A stretch of DNA of 64,000 nt from assembly GCA_965233665.1 (NCBI GenBank), contig CBDDTG010000047.1, positions 1-64,000 on the forward strand, given 5' to 3'. The notes beneath the pieces were generated by a model that was given only the letters and a program-made list of their open reading frames with translations, was not told where the DNA came from and made no database searches. A program made the translations under genes and the position numbers. This document shows positions 40,022 through 50,087 of the stretch, piece after piece. The stretch is from Bacterioplanes sp965233665 (GTDB taxonomy: Bacteria; Pseudomonadota; Gammaproteobacteria; Pseudomonadales; Oceanobacteraceae). Positions within the stretch are counted from its first letter, which is position 1. Each line of letters opens with the position of its first letter.

Positions 40022-43000
40022 GTCCTCCTGGCAGGTGTTGATCGCCGGGAATGCCCGGTGCCAACGTCGGCAGTTTGGCGGGCACCGTTACCAAGGTGTT
40101 TTGTCCATTTTGACGACTGGTCACGGTGACGAGCAGATTGATTTTGCTCAAATAAGCGGCGCGATTGCCCTGGTCGGTGGGTTTGCCCACCACGGGCACC
40201 TCGAAGGTCAAGCGCGTGGCCTTATTGGCCGTTGTGGGGCTGGCAAAGCGCTGCCACCACTCAAATAAACTCCAGGTGCCGGCGCTGGTGAACACCGCGC
40301 TGCGCTGCTGGTCATCAATTTGCACTGGGTGCTGGCTGTTGCGGGCCGGGCGAAAATCGGAACCACTGGCCCAGCGCAGGGTTAGCTGCAGCGCATCGCC
40401 GGCTCCCCATTGGGCTTGGTCTTCACCATTGGGAAAACGCAGTAAGGTATTGCCGCTGCTGAAGTCCCATTGCACGATTTGGCGCATGCCTAGGGATTGA
40501 TCCGGCAAGGCGGCAAACTCCACGTTGAGGTTAACGGCCAGTGCGCCGTTGTCGTCACTGGCGTGCTGCCACAAGGTGGCCAGTTGATCGATTTGGCGTA
40601 CGAACACCAGCCAGCTGTCTAGCGCCAGTTGCGGCTGGGCTTTGACCAGCGCCTCCAGGCCTTGCAGCAGAGTCTGCCCTTGCAGTGGTTGCGCCCATTG
40701 CTGGCGATAATCATTGAGAAAGCTGGCCAGCGCGCTGGCGGAAATATCAGTCTTGCCCGCCTGCTCAAGGCTGGCGAATGGAAAGTGCCCAGCCAGCTGT
40801 TGATTGAAGCGCTCCGCCAGTGCCAAGTAGCGCTTGATGACGGTGTTTTTGCCATATTGCTGGCAATACTGACGCACTTGCTGCTCGATGCTGTAATGGC
40901 GTTTGGCAAACAATCCGCCGCCTGTGTGGGTGCTGATGGGCTGCTGCAGCCAGGTGTTGCATTGCGCCGCCGTTAATTGCTGCAGCTCTGTGCCGACGAA
41001 GGTTTCCAGTTCGTTGACCGGGTTGCCCGGCTGTTGGCGCTGATAGCGTTTTAGGTCGCGCAGAGTATCGAGCCAACGTTGGGTGACGGTGTCGGTAGCG
41101 CTGACGCCTTGAGTGTCGATCAAAAACCCTACCAATGGCTTGGCGTATAAGTTGGCCATGTAGCTGGTGCGTTGGCGCTGATTTTGTAAGTAGCTATGGA
41201 TTTCCGCCTCGGTCGGATAACTAAACAAGGCGCCGGCAAAATTAGCACTGGCCCACTGCGGTGCGCGCAGTGGCAGATACAGGCGATCCGTTTCAACCAG
41301 CTGATCCAGCTGTTGTAGCTGTTGTTGGGCAAAGCGCTGACTAAGGTTTTGCAGCAACGCCAGGCTGGCTTCGTCGCCCTCCTGTTTCAACACTGCCAGA
41401 AGCTGTTGAATCACGGTTTGCACCGCTTCAAAGCTGGCCACGCTGGCGGCCAGTGACGACTCGCTGTCTTGCTCAGAAAACACGGCTTCACTGCTGGGCA
41501 CAGACTCATAGATCTGTGCCCCGCGAATCAAGCTTTGCACGCGTCGTTGCAGCTGATGTTGCAAGGCATTGCTGTAAAAGGGTGTTTTTTGATCGCCTGT
41601 TGGATACCACTGGCGCGTAAACGACTGATAAGCCAGCATCGCATCCAACGCTTCCACCAGGGTTGCACGACGCCAGCCAATCACTACGGCATTGCCATGA
41701 CTGGCCGAATCGCTGGCAGCAGGCACGAATGTGGACGCGGTGAGGAAAGGCAATGAACGCAAGGCAGCAAATTCGTCGCTCCAGTGCGTTAACTCGGGCG
41801 TCATGGCCAAGGTGCTGGGCTGAAAAAACGGACCAATGGGTGGGATGTTGAGGCTTTCAAGCTGCGCTCTTATGTAGCCATCGCAGGCATCAGGCCGAAA
41901 GCGTTTTAGTAGGCCTTGCAACTGCGTTGGTGAATAGCCAGCGGCTTCCAATGGCGTGAAAGCCTGCTGCAGATGTTGCAGGGTCTGACCGCAAGGGCTG
42001 CTGTCGGCATTCGACAATAGCCAGTGGCGACGCACCTCGGCCAGCCAATTTTGAAAAGCCTGCAGCGCGTTGTTCATATCATCGTGCGCATGCTGCCCGC
42101 TGTGGCCATCCGACAGTTGCATAAAAGCGCGCCTCAGCTCGGCCACCGGCGGTTTAGTTGCTTGCTCAATCAGCCCGTCTTGCACCGTTGCGGCCAATTG
42201 GTCGAGCTGGGTCAGCTGGCGATACGTCTTAAGCTGGTCCAGTTCGTTAAAGTCGTGGTCGTAGGTGCCCGCCTCTACGGCGCCGGCAATCAAGGGGCCA
42301 TCAAAGTCAATGTTGGCTGGCATGGGCGAATCATAGAGGTAGTCCAGCAACCGCTTCAGCTCTGGCGCGACTTCACGGCGGTTGTGGGTGGGCTCGGCCA
42401 GTTTGATAAACGCCATTCGTGCTTGCTGGTAGCGACTGAGTGTGTCGCTGAGGTTGAGCAATCGTTTCAGCTGTGACGCCAAGTCGGCCTGCTGGGACAG
42501 CGGCTCAGAATACAGCTTGCGAATTTCACCGGCCTTGGCTTCTAAGCGACAGTCCATGCCGGCAAACAAGCGCTCTGGCAAAATCTCGCGGGCGACGGTC
42601 TCCTGTAATAAATCTGATTGGCCGCCGCCCCAGGAGGCTGGAATGGCCAGGGTATTGGGCTGTTGTCCAATTTGGCTGAGTTTGCTCAGTAGCCACCACA
42701 CCGAGGCCCCGGTACGCTCACAATAGTTTTGCTTAAACGCGTTGGGATGGGCGTCAGGGCTGCTGTCTTGCGGCGCCATTGTGATTTGTGCCCAAAGTGT
42801 TTTGCTGCCTTGGGTGTAGCGATACAGCTGATAGCTATCCATCGCCAGCGCCATGCACAGCAATGTCGCCAGTGCCAACGATGCGTACTGTACTCGTCGC
42901 AGTATGCGATTCAGTGAAAAAAGCCGCTGTTCTTGCGGGTATGCCAAGTGCTTTTCTGGCCACAGCTTATGGCTGAAAAACTCTTCGCTGGCAACGATTT

Positions 43001-44135
43001 GCTCATTCACGCGCCCGCTTAGCCAAAAGCCGCGCAGTGGCAGCGCATCTTGGAAACTGCTGCGCGCAAAAGCATGGCTCAGCACCGCTGCCAAGGGGGC
43101 TTGCAAAGCAGTTAGCTCGCGGTCGAACAGCATAAAAGCGTCGATGTCTGCGATGTCTTGGCCGGCAGCGGCGACGGCCAGTTGGGCGTTGCGCACCCCG
43201 TCGATGATTGCGTCAAAGCCTTCATTTATCCACTGGTCGCTAAAGGCTTGGTCGATGCGGTATGGGTTTGACCAGCCAAACATCTCCCCTTGCGACTCAG
43301 GTTCGCGCGCCTGCCAAAAGGACTGAAATCCAGGAATGTGGTCACACTGGGTGATTTGCACGTAAACCGGCATAACAAACCCGGTTTTGCGCTGCGCCTG
43401 CCACAGCTGCTGATACAGGCGCTCGCCCAGCTCGCGCTGTTGCAGTGGGTCTTGGGCGGCCAGCAGTTGTGGCGCGGAAATGGTCAGAATTAGGCCGTCA
43501 ATGGGCCTTTCCGGGCGATAGAAGTTCAGCAAATCGACGATGGCATCGAACTTGGATTCTTGCTCGACTTCGATCACCGCGCCGTGATCAAAGAAGCGCC
43601 ACTGGCTGCCCTCGCTAATCAACTGTTGTTCGCGTGCCAAAAGTTGCGTGCGGGTGGTGTGAGCAACACTGTCGACCCAGTGGCTTTTGCCGCTGTCATC
43701 GAGGCCGCTGAGCAAAAACCACTGGCTGCGATAACGCCAATCCCGGCGGGTGGTTAAATAACGCACCACCTCGATGCCTTGACGTACATGTACCCGAGTC
43801 AGCCAACGCCAGCGTGACTGTGCTTGTTGCGCCTGCTGTTGCTGGCGCTGACGCCGCTGGGCGTTGGCCTTTTCTAGCCATTTAATCGGTTTGCCAATGG
43901 CTTGGCTGATGGCGCTGGCCAGCGATACCAGCACATCCCAACTCCATTGCCCCAGCTTATACAGCAACCACAGCATCAATAAAGCCGCGATCAGCAGGCC
44001 AATGAACTGCCACAGTGGGTCGCTCCAGATTGGCTCAAGCTGGATAACTAACGGCTGCAAGCGCTGCTGCAATGCCAGCCATAACGTATCGGCCTGTGTT
44101 TGCAAGGTTTGCCAGGCATGGGTGATCGTGCTCAT
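39993..44135 (-). CDS. tssM: Type VI inner-membrane protein TssM (IcmF)
   Basis: 1380 residues from the ATG at 44135 with GGGGAG upstream. Membrane helices near 50-70 (FIGLLIAALLMLWLLY) and 430-450; between them a cytoplasmic GTPase-like domain with Walker A SGLDDSGKS. A long periplasmic region, mainly helical then beta, follows. Part of the TssJLM envelope complex. Family length is about 1,100-1,300, so this is at the large end. Confidence 0.95.
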   Translation of the reverse strand: MSTITHAWQTLQTQADTLWLALQQRLQPLVIQLEPIWSDPLWQFIGLLIAALLMLWLLYKLGQWSWDVLVSLASAISQAIGKPIKWLEKANAQRRQRQQQQAQQAQSRWRWLTRVHVRQGIEVVRYLTTRRDWRYRSQWFLLSGLDDSGKSHWVDSVAHTTRTQLLAREQQLISEGSQWRFFDHGAVIEVEQESKFDAIVDLLNFYRPERPIDGLILTISAPQLLAAQDPLQQRELGERLYQQLWQAQRKTGFVMPVYVQITQCDHIPGFQSFWQAREPESQGEMFGWSNPYRIDQAFSDQWINEGFDAIIDGVRNAQLAVAAAGQDIADIDAFMLFDRELTALQAPLAAVLSHAFARSSFQDALPLRGFWLSGRVNEQIVASEEFFSHKLWPEKHLAYPQEQRLFSLNRILRRVQYASLALATLLCMALAMDSYQLYRYTQGSKTLWAQITMAPQDSSPDAHPNAFKQNYCERTGASVWWLLSKLSQIGQQPNTLAIPASWGGGQSDLLQETVAREILPERLFAGMDCRLEAKAGEIRKLYSEPLSQQADLASQLKRLLNLSDTLSRYQQARMAFIKLAEPTHNRREVAPELKRLLDYLYDSPMPANIDFDGPLIAGAVEAGTYDHDFNELDQLKTYRQLTQLDQLAATVQDGLIEQATKPPVAELRRAFMQLSDGHSGQHAHDDMNNALQAFQNWLAEVRRHWLLSNADSSPCGQTLQHLQQAFTPLEAAGYSPTQLQGLLKRFRPDACDGYIRAQLESLNIPPIGPFFQPSTLAMTPELTHWSDEFAALRSLPFLTASTFVPAASDSASHGNAVVIGWRRATLVEALDAMLAYQSFTRQWYPTGDQKTPFYSNALQHQLQRRVQSLIRGAQIYESVPSSEAVFSEQDSESSLAASVASFEAVQTVIQQLLAVLKQEGDEASLALLQNLSQRFAQQQLQQLDQLVETDRLYLPLRAPQWASANFAGALFSYPTEAEIHSYLQNQRQRTSYMANLYAKPLVGFLIDTQGVSATDTVTQRWLDTLRDLKRYQRQQPGNPVNELETFVGTELQQLTAAQCNTWLQQPISTHTGGGLFAKRHYSIEQQVRQYCQQYGKNTVIKRYLALAERFNQQLAGHFPFASLEQAGKTDISASALASFLNDYRQQWAQPLQGQTLLQGLEALVKAQPQLALDSWLVFVRQIDQLATLWQHASDDNGALAVNLNVEFAALPDQSLGMRQIVQWDFSSGNTLLRFPNGEDQAQWGAGDALQLTLRWASGSDFRPARNSQHPVQIDDQQRSAVFTSAGTWSLFEWWQRFASPTTANKATRLTFEVPVVGKPTDQGNRAAYLSKINLLVTVTSRQNGQNTLVTVPAKLPTLAPGIPGDQHLPGGHDLALTQQP

Positions 44136-44166
44136 GACCAACGAACTCCCCTGTTTATCGCATCCA

Positions 44167-44931
44167 TCACATCCAACCGCCTTTAAAGGTCAACCAGATC
44201 CCTAGGCCAACGCTGAGATAGGCGATGGCCCCCAATGCCAATAATCGATACCAGCGGTCTAGTGGCGCCAGACGGCGTTCTTCGCTGGCGGCCAGAACGT
44301 TGTTGTAGGCCTCCGGGCAGATACGGCCTAGCTCTGATTGCGAGCGAATGCGCTTGTAGAGTTGCTGGCGAACGAAGTCCAAGCGCTTGGGTTGGTCACG
44401 AAAACAGCCTTCAAAGCCCAGTCGCATGGCGAGCAAATACACTGCCGCCAGGTTTTGCTGCTGTGGGTCCCAGCTGCGCAGCTTCAGCAGGCTGGCTACG
44501 CCTGCAAAGAAGCGCTCACCGGCATAGCAGCTGCGGAAAATACGCATTTCTAGTGGTGTTTGCTGCCAGCTATCTCGGCCAGACCAAGGCACATTGAAAA
44601 TCAGCAGCTCGTCGGCCAGCGCGACCATCACAAACAACGCCTGCTGCACTAATCGAAACTCGCGGTCGGTCAGCACTTTTTGCAGTTGACGGCTGCAGCG
44701 CTCGACCCAACGTTGCAGCCTTTGCGCTACGGCTTCGGCCAGCTCTTCGCCGGTGGGCGGTCGGTTGATTTGCAACTGATGGCTGACCGCCTGCTCCAGA
44801 TCGCCGCTTTGCAGCCCCTGCTTAATGGCCACCACCTGTTGGTAAAAGTGGCTCATTAAACGCATCGGGTCGCTGCTGTCGCAGGCGTTGACGCTGCTGT
44901 CTGCCATCAGAAACGGGTTACGAGTGTTCAT
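44167..44931 (-). CDS. tssL: Type VI inner-membrane protein TssL (DotU)
   Basis: 254 residues. DotU signatures VALADELLIF and MRLGFEGCFR are present, with a C-terminal membrane helix (LLALGAIAYLSVGLGIWLTF). No peptidoglycan-binding OmpA domain, so any wall anchor must be another protein. Sits 3 bases after tssK. Confidence 0.95.
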   Translation of the reverse strand: MNTRNPFLMADSSVNACDSSDPMRLMSHFYQQVVAIKQGLQSGDLEQAVSHQLQINRPPTGEELAEAVAQRLQRWVERCSRQLQKVLTDREFRLVQQALFVMVALADELLIFNVPWSGRDSWQQTPLEMRIFRSCYAGERFFAGVASLLKLRSWDPQQQNLAAVYLLAMRLGFEGCFRDQPKRLDFVRQQLYKRIRSQSELGRICPEAYNNVLAASEERRLAPLDRWYRLLALGAIAYLSVGLGIWLTFKGGWM

Positions 44932-44934
44932 AAC

Positions 44935-46356
44935 TTACTCATGCGGCATGTGCAGAAGGATGGCAGCGGGCTGCTCGCCTTTGAGGTTGTCACTGGTGCA
45001 CACAATCAACAGTTTGGCGCCGGCACGAATCAGCGCTTTGTCGGCCTTCACCCGAAACAGTGCATTGCCTTGGGCGGGTTCGATGTCGCTGCGCTGATCG
45101 CGCTGAATGCGCTCGGATTTGGCTCCTAGCAAGCGCCGTTGCTGCAGTACTTTGTGAATACTGGCAGAGGCGATGCGAGCGGTTTTTAGCCACTGACTGA
45201 CACCGTCGCTGTTGCCGTTGTGGCTGGGGCGTAGCTCAATCAGTAGGTCACGCCCTTCCCAGGCCTTATCGAACGCCAAGGTAAAGCAGCCGCTGCGTTC
45301 TTCGTCAAAGCTCAAGGTGGTGTAGTTGAGATTGACGCGGCTGATCTGCTGCTGCACGTAACGCAGCACTTGCAAAAAGCCCGGTAAAGCGTTGTCGTGG
45401 CTGTAGGCGCGAAAGGCCGGCGGCATGCCGTTGGGGTCCAGCTCGCTGATAGGTCCTGCTAAACGCACCAGGCTTTGGTACAGCTCATAGGGCGTTGCCG
45501 TGTCGGTGCTGGCGACCAGCTCAAAACTGGCCAGCTCTTGCACCATGGCGCGAATCCAACGGTGATGGCGTTGGGCGATGTTGCGCCCTAACTGCTCACC
45601 TTGCTCAGATAACCCCGCTAGCTGGCGGGCTTTTTGGCGAATGGCCAGCGCCAGCTGTGCGCACAGTGTCATCAGAGGTTTGATGCTGCCTTGGGCGCCA
45701 TGGTGGCGAAAGTGATCGGCGCCGATGTTGAGCAGTGGTGGTGCGTAATCTGGGTCCAATTGCAGGCTGCCGCCGTCGGGCTGTACGACTCGAAACAGCG
45801 GCAGGCCGACATAGCGATGGCTGACCTGGTCACCGCTTTGCAGCGATAAGCGCGGCACCAGGCGCGGCATGACCAGCTCATTGTCGCCGGTGTTTTCATC
45901 CACCTTGGGGCGATCTTCACGGCTGATGTAGCGCTGAATTTCAGAGCGCTCGCTGGCACTGCCTGCGACTTGAATCGGCACCGCCAGTTGAATGGTGACC
46001 GGCCCTTGGCTGAAATCCATATCCAGCGCCAGCTGCAGGCGTTCATCCACGCTGCTGTGATAGTCAATCAACAGACCATCGGGCATTACAGCAATTAAGC
46101 GGCGAATGTCGACGCTGCCTTCCGCCAGTGCGGTGGGGTCTAGCTCTAGGCGGCCTATGCCCCAGTAATGCGGTTGCAACAGTGATAGGCGTTGGCGCAG
46201 CTGCTCTTCCCAGTACAAGTGGTTTTGCTGAAAGTGTTGCGGTGACAACAGCATGCCCTGGTGCCAACAAATGGGGTTCGGCAAGCGGCCTGGGGCGCCT
46301 TCATCGTTGGCCGCCGCGCGGATTAAACTGGCTTGTCCGGTCGATAAAATAGCCAT
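44935..46356 (-). CDS. tssK: Type VI baseplate protein TssK
   Basis: 473 residues, starting close to the family motif ICWHQGMLLSPQHFQQ. TssK trimers link the baseplate to TssL/TssM. Normal family length (about 445-470). Gap of 29 bases to tssJ. Confidence 0.95.
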   Translation of the reverse strand: MAILSTGQASLIRAAANDEGAPGRLPNPICWHQGMLLSPQHFQQNHLYWEEQLRQRLSLLQPHYWGIGRLELDPTALAEGSVDIRRLIAVMPDGLLIDYHSSVDERLQLALDMDFSQGPVTIQLAVPIQVAGSASERSEIQRYISREDRPKVDENTGDNELVMPRLVPRLSLQSGDQVSHRYVGLPLFRVVQPDGGSLQLDPDYAPPLLNIGADHFRHHGAQGSIKPLMTLCAQLALAIRQKARQLAGLSEQGEQLGRNIAQRHHRWIRAMVQELASFELVASTDTATPYELYQSLVRLAGPISELDPNGMPPAFRAYSHDNALPGFLQVLRYVQQQISRVNLNYTTLSFDEERSGCFTLAFDKAWEGRDLLIELRPSHNGNSDGVSQWLKTARIASASIHKVLQQRRLLGAKSERIQRDQRSDIEPAQGNALFRVKADKALIRAGAKLLIVCTSDNLKGEQPAAILLHMPHE

Positions 46357-46385
46357 GTTATGTCGCCTTTGGTAATGGTCGCCGG

Positions 46386-46874
46386 CTAGTCATCACTGAC
46401 CGGCTTCAGTTCTTTGAGTAAATATTGGTCGCGCAGCAGCTGTATCTGCAGGTGCTTGAACTGGGTAATGTCGGTGACGTACTGACCGTCACTGCCGAGG
46501 TAATTGGCAAATAGCAGCACTTGCTGCGCCTGGGCGTGGCCGTCTGGCAAAGTCACGTTGGGCTTAAGGGTCAGTGGCACCACTTCAAAGCTGGCCACAG
46601 CAATGTCATGGGCATAGCGCAGGGTTAGGCTGGTTTTGCGTTCAAACCATTGCGGCCCGTTCAGCTCTGCCAGCAGCTGCCCCACCTTGGCGTCGTACAC
46701 GAACACCAAGTCCAGGGCCGTCGCCAGGTTGCGGTTGGCGTCAGCGCTGGCTTGCAAATCGATGCGACTGAGGCCGCTGGCGGCAGGTTTGGGGGTGTTG
46801 GAGGAACAGCCTGTCAGTGCGATTGCTAACAGCGTTGCGATCAGTGCACAGCTACGGTGGTTGAGCATCGTCAT
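46386..46874 (-). CDS. tssJ: Type VI outer-membrane lipoprotein TssJ
   Basis: 162 residues. Signal peptide with lipobox LTGC (Cys about 23), then the beta-sandwich (LIDLQASADANRNLATALDLVFVYD-type strands) typical of TssJ/SciN. Lipidated in the outer membrane, where it binds TssM. Starts with an ATGA overlap on tssG. Confidence 0.9.
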   Translation of the reverse strand: MTMLNHRSCALIATLLAIALTGCSSNTPKPAASGLSRIDLQASADANRNLATALDLVFVYDAKVGQLLAELNGPQWFERKTSLTLRYAHDIAVASFEVVPLTLKPNVTLPDGHAQAQQVLLFANYLGSDGQYVTDITQFKHLQIQLLRDQYLLKELKPVSDD

Positions 46875-47923
46875 AGCGCCGCCTCCACCACAAACGATAC
46901 AGCGACTTCATCGCCCTCCAAGCTGTGCTGAAAATGCTGATCGCTGGGCGCCAATGACCATGGCAAAAAGGCGGTCAGCCCCAGCGACATGGGGCTTCGA
47001 TGGTTGCCTAAACGCAAGTTGGGTAGCTGTGCTTGTGGGCAATACAGCGTAATGCGGCAGTCGTATTGGCAATCGCTGATGCGTTCTGCCACGGCCTGCA
47101 GCTGAGCAAAGTCACGGCCGCCGGGAATCAACTGTGTCAGGCGTGGCCAGTCGACGGGCCCTAGGTGCAAATGGATAAGCTTGTGCTGATCCCAGACGCG
47201 TTGGCCGAGCATGGCGCTTTGCCCCAACTCGGCGTTAAGACCTTGCCCCAGATAAGTATGATCGGCGCTGTCGATTTGCACCCAGCCGCCTTCCAGGCAG
47301 TCCATGTGACGCAGCTCAATGCCCAGTTCAAACTGCAGCAGCTGCCGCACCACGGGCAATGACATGCGGCAGTTGGCAAATAAACCAGCCAAAGCGAGGT
47401 CGCTGTTGGCGGCTTCGCCCAGCCCCAGCGTGCCGGCTAACGCCTGCAGTAACGCACCGCTATGGCTGTGCTCGGCGCGACAGTCCAGCAGAGTCGGGCA
47501 TTGCTCGCGTTGCACCAAGTAGCGCAGTGCTTGCAATCGCTGGTTGAACAAGCCGAGAAAATCGAGCATGGCGTGGTCGTCGTGCTCATCCAGCTCACGC
47601 AGCCATTCGATAAAAGGTTCGGGCAGTGGGCCATCGTTGGCGCTGAGACCGCCCAGCGTGGCCGTCAAATGGGTGGGCCGTTGCGGCTGGTAGTTGAGGT
47701 GGCGCACTTCACCGGGTGGATAGTCGGCATCCAGCACCAGATCAAAGCGTATGGCTTCGCCAATGCGCTGCAGCAGATCTTGGTCGCTGCGTTGGTGGTC
47801 ATCAAACTGGTCGGCGTTAGCGGCCAGCAACAAGCGCACCAGTTGCAGGAAGTCCCAACCAACGCCGGGGCTTTGCAGCAGTGAGCTTACAGAATGACCT
47901 GTTCGCCAATACGCGGATGCCAT
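46871..47923 (-). CDS. tssG: Type VI baseplate protein TssG
   Basis: About 350 residues; an ATG at 47923 and a GTG at 47932 are both open. GWDFLQLVRLLL, ADYPPGEVRHLNY and NGPLPEPFIEWL are TssG/ImpH landmarks. Overlaps tssF by about 40 bases. Forms the baseplate wedge with TssE and TssF. Confidence 0.93.
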   Translation of the reverse strand: MASAYWRTGHSVSSLLQSPGVGWDFLQLVRLLLAANADQFDDHQRSDQDLLQRIGEAIRFDLVLDADYPPGEVRHLNYQPQRPTHLTATLGGLSANDGPLPEPFIEWLRELDEHDDHAMLDFLGLFNQRLQALRYLVQREQCPTLLDCRAEHSHSGALLQALAGTLGLGEAANSDLALAGLFANCRMSLPVVRQLLQFELGIELRHMDCLEGGWVQIDSADHTYLGQGLNAELGQSAMLGQRVWDQHKLIHLHLGPVDWPRLTQLIPGGRDFAQLQAVAERISDCQYDCRITLYCPQAQLPNLRLGNHRSPMSLGLTAFLPWSLAPSDQHFQHSLEGDEVAVSFVVEAAL

Positions 47924-49704
47924 TGCTTCCACACTCCTTCACGTTGATAGCTCTGCAACTGCAGTTGCACAAAATGGTTGGGCGTTGTGTACAAACCCAA
48001 AAATCGACTTAACACATCCCCTAGTAACAATGGGTTGGCGCCGTCGAAGTAGTCTTCATCCAGCGTCAGCGTCATGTGTGTGCCGCGAAAGTGCCCGCGC
48101 CAGGCATCGTGGCCCATGCGTTTGACCGACGAACGAGCCGTCAGCGATACCAGGCCATCGAGCTGCTTTAGATGCGATGGGTTCATCGGGTCGGTGTAGA
48201 GGCTCAACAGCTGGTGGAGTCTCTGCTGCACTTCGCTGGCACTGCCGCGTACCAATGAGCGCAAGTTCAAATGCAGCTGCGACAGCAGTTGCACCATGGA
48301 CTCGCCTTGCAGTCGAGCTGGTTTAAACAGGGTTGGACGTGAGACCACGGCGGCGTGATGCAAGGCGCCGGCGCCCACCAATTGCATGCGATCGCCCATG
48401 CGCAGCGATTCGGCCAGATTACGGTTGCTGCACAGGCCTTTAACGCTGAGGGTTTGATCCACCGGCGTGGCCGGTCGCAGTTGCTCGTCTTGCAAGGCAA
48501 TTAAGGTGTCGCAGCCCGCCGCAGTCGGTGTTAAAGGTGGCACCAGGCGGGTGAGAAAACGCAGTTGTTGCTGCGGTGAACTGGCCCCTGCTCCGCCCAG
48601 CCATGGCTCGGCGCGACGCACCTGGCCGTTGGCTGACAGCACTTTAACTTCGCTTAGGCTGTGCACTTCGCTCTGGCCGTATTGGTCTTCATCGGCCAAT
48701 AAACGGTACTCAAACTGGCTTTGATCCAATTGCACCGGTTTAAATACGGCGGGAAATAAATTGATGGCCGGAAAGCTGTTGATGCTGAGGCTGTTGCGTT
48801 GCAGGCCGGGCAATAAGTCCATGCGCTCGACCAAGAGCAACAGCTCAAACTCGTCGGTCAGCTGGTCGGCCTGGATGCCGGTCAGCTCGAAAAAATAGTA
48901 TTTCTCCGGGAAATAGAAGTATTCCTGCAGCAGCCGATAACCCTCGTGGCTACCGGTGTGCTGGGGCAGCACATTGTGCTCTGGCTCAAAGCCAAGCCAT
49001 TCGATGCTTGCTTCGGGCAATTCTATGTATTGATCGCCGACTTTAAGTGCGGCGCCACGAAAATGTTGGCTTAGAAGTTGATGCAAAGGCGCGCGCAAAT
49101 CATTGGCGGCGATAAAGAAACGCAATCGCTCCAGCGGGTATTCGTAAATCGGGTCTGAGCCCTGACTTTGAATGCGGATGGACATTACGCCTTGTACATC
49201 GGCGCGATGATCCAGAAACGGAAATAAGTTTTTGGGCTTGGTGGCGATGTCTCGAATTTCAAATGGCCACAACGGTGTGTCGTAGCAGCACTGCATGCGA
49301 CACTCCACTTGCTTGTTTTCAACCTGATCGCCCAGGCGCCGAGCTTGGCTGAGTGCGGTAAATGTGCGCCCTTTTTCTAGGCTGTAGCCGTTGATAAAGC
49401 TGGCGCCATCGACCATGACGTTGGCTTGCATCACCGTCATGCATGGAATGGAACGCAATAAACTTGGGTACAGGCTGAGCAATAAATGATTGGCGGTTTC
49501 GTAGCGTTTACGCTCCAGGTCTGAGCGTAAGCGGCCAGTCAGCCAAGCAAATGACTGCAGTAGCTGCTCCACATGCGGGTCTGCCGAGTGACCGGCACTG
49601 AGGCGCAGTTCGGAGGCAACGCTTGGGTAAGCGTTGCTAAACGCCTCCACCGATCCGCGCAGGGCGTTCAGCTCTTGTTGAAATGGCTGAATGTCGCTAC
49701 TCAT
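47887..49704 (-). CDS. tssF: Type VI baseplate protein TssF
   Basis: 605 residues. The N-terminus contains AWLTGRLRSDLERK and LLLSLYPSLLRSIPCMTVMQ, highly characteristic of TssF/ImpG; later VPPLTPTAAG and VGASALHH-like segments. Normal length. Begins 12 bases after the tssE stop. Confidence 0.95.
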   Translation of the reverse strand: MSSDIQPFQQELNALRGSVEAFSNAYPSVASELRLSAGHSADPHVEQLLQSFAWLTGRLRSDLERKRYETANHLLLSLYPSLLRSIPCMTVMQANVMVDGASFINGYSLEKGRTFTALSQARRLGDQVENKQVECRMQCCYDTPLWPFEIRDIATKPKNLFPFLDHRADVQGVMSIRIQSQGSDPIYEYPLERLRFFIAANDLRAPLHQLLSQHFRGAALKVGDQYIELPEASIEWLGFEPEHNVLPQHTGSHEGYRLLQEYFYFPEKYYFFELTGIQADQLTDEFELLLLVERMDLLPGLQRNSLSINSFPAINLFPAVFKPVQLDQSQFEYRLLADEDQYGQSEVHSLSEVKVLSANGQVRRAEPWLGGAGASSPQQQLRFLTRLVPPLTPTAAGCDTLIALQDEQLRPATPVDQTLSVKGLCSNRNLAESLRMGDRMQLVGAGALHHAAVVSRPTLFKPARLQGESMVQLLSQLHLNLRSLVRGSASEVQQRLHQLLSLYTDPMNPSHLKQLDGLVSLTARSSVKRMGHDAWRGHFRGTHMTLTLDEDYFDGANPLLLGDVLSRFLGLYTTPNHFVQLQLQSYQREGVWKQWHPRIGEQVIL

Positions 49705-49716
49705 GATGACCCCGAG

Positions 49717-50070
49717 TTAAAAATAAAAATGTTCACTGACTTGCTCCTGCCCCAGATGCAATATCAACTGGCAATGGGCGCGGGAGCCGTCACTGTGAAT
49801 GGCTTTGACGTCGACATCGGTTAGGCGTGGCTCTAAGGCCAATAACTGTTCGCGAATGCGTTGCCGATAAAGGCGTTGCGCGTCGTCATCGCCTTTGAAT
49901 TGATCCAGTAATTCAGGAATACCAAAGGCGACAACAAATGAACCGGCACCGTCCGCTGCGCGTCGATAACTGCGGGTCGCTAAAATGCGCTGCACTTGCT
50001 GGCAAACAGATTGCTGCAAGGTTTGGCGGTGACAGCGGCTATCCAGCTTTTCGAGCAATGTTCGGTTCAT
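49717..50070 (-). CDS. tssE: Type VI baseplate protein TssE (gp25-like)
   Basis: 117 residues with the ATG at 50070, which has GGGAGG 7 bases upstream; an open extension to 50196 lacks a ribosome site. gp25-like features: VQRILATRSY, an FGIPELLDQF segment, RQRIREQLLALEPRL. Shorter than the usual 140-170 residues, with the N-terminus reduced. Confidence 0.88.
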   Translation of the reverse strand: MNRTLLEKLDSRCHRQTLQQSVCQQVQRILATRSYRRAADGAGSFVVAFGIPELLDQFKGDDDAQRLYRQRIREQLLALEPRLTDVDVKAIHSDGSRAHCQLILHLGQEQVSEHFYF

Positions 50071-50087
50071 TTGCTGGCCTCCCTGCC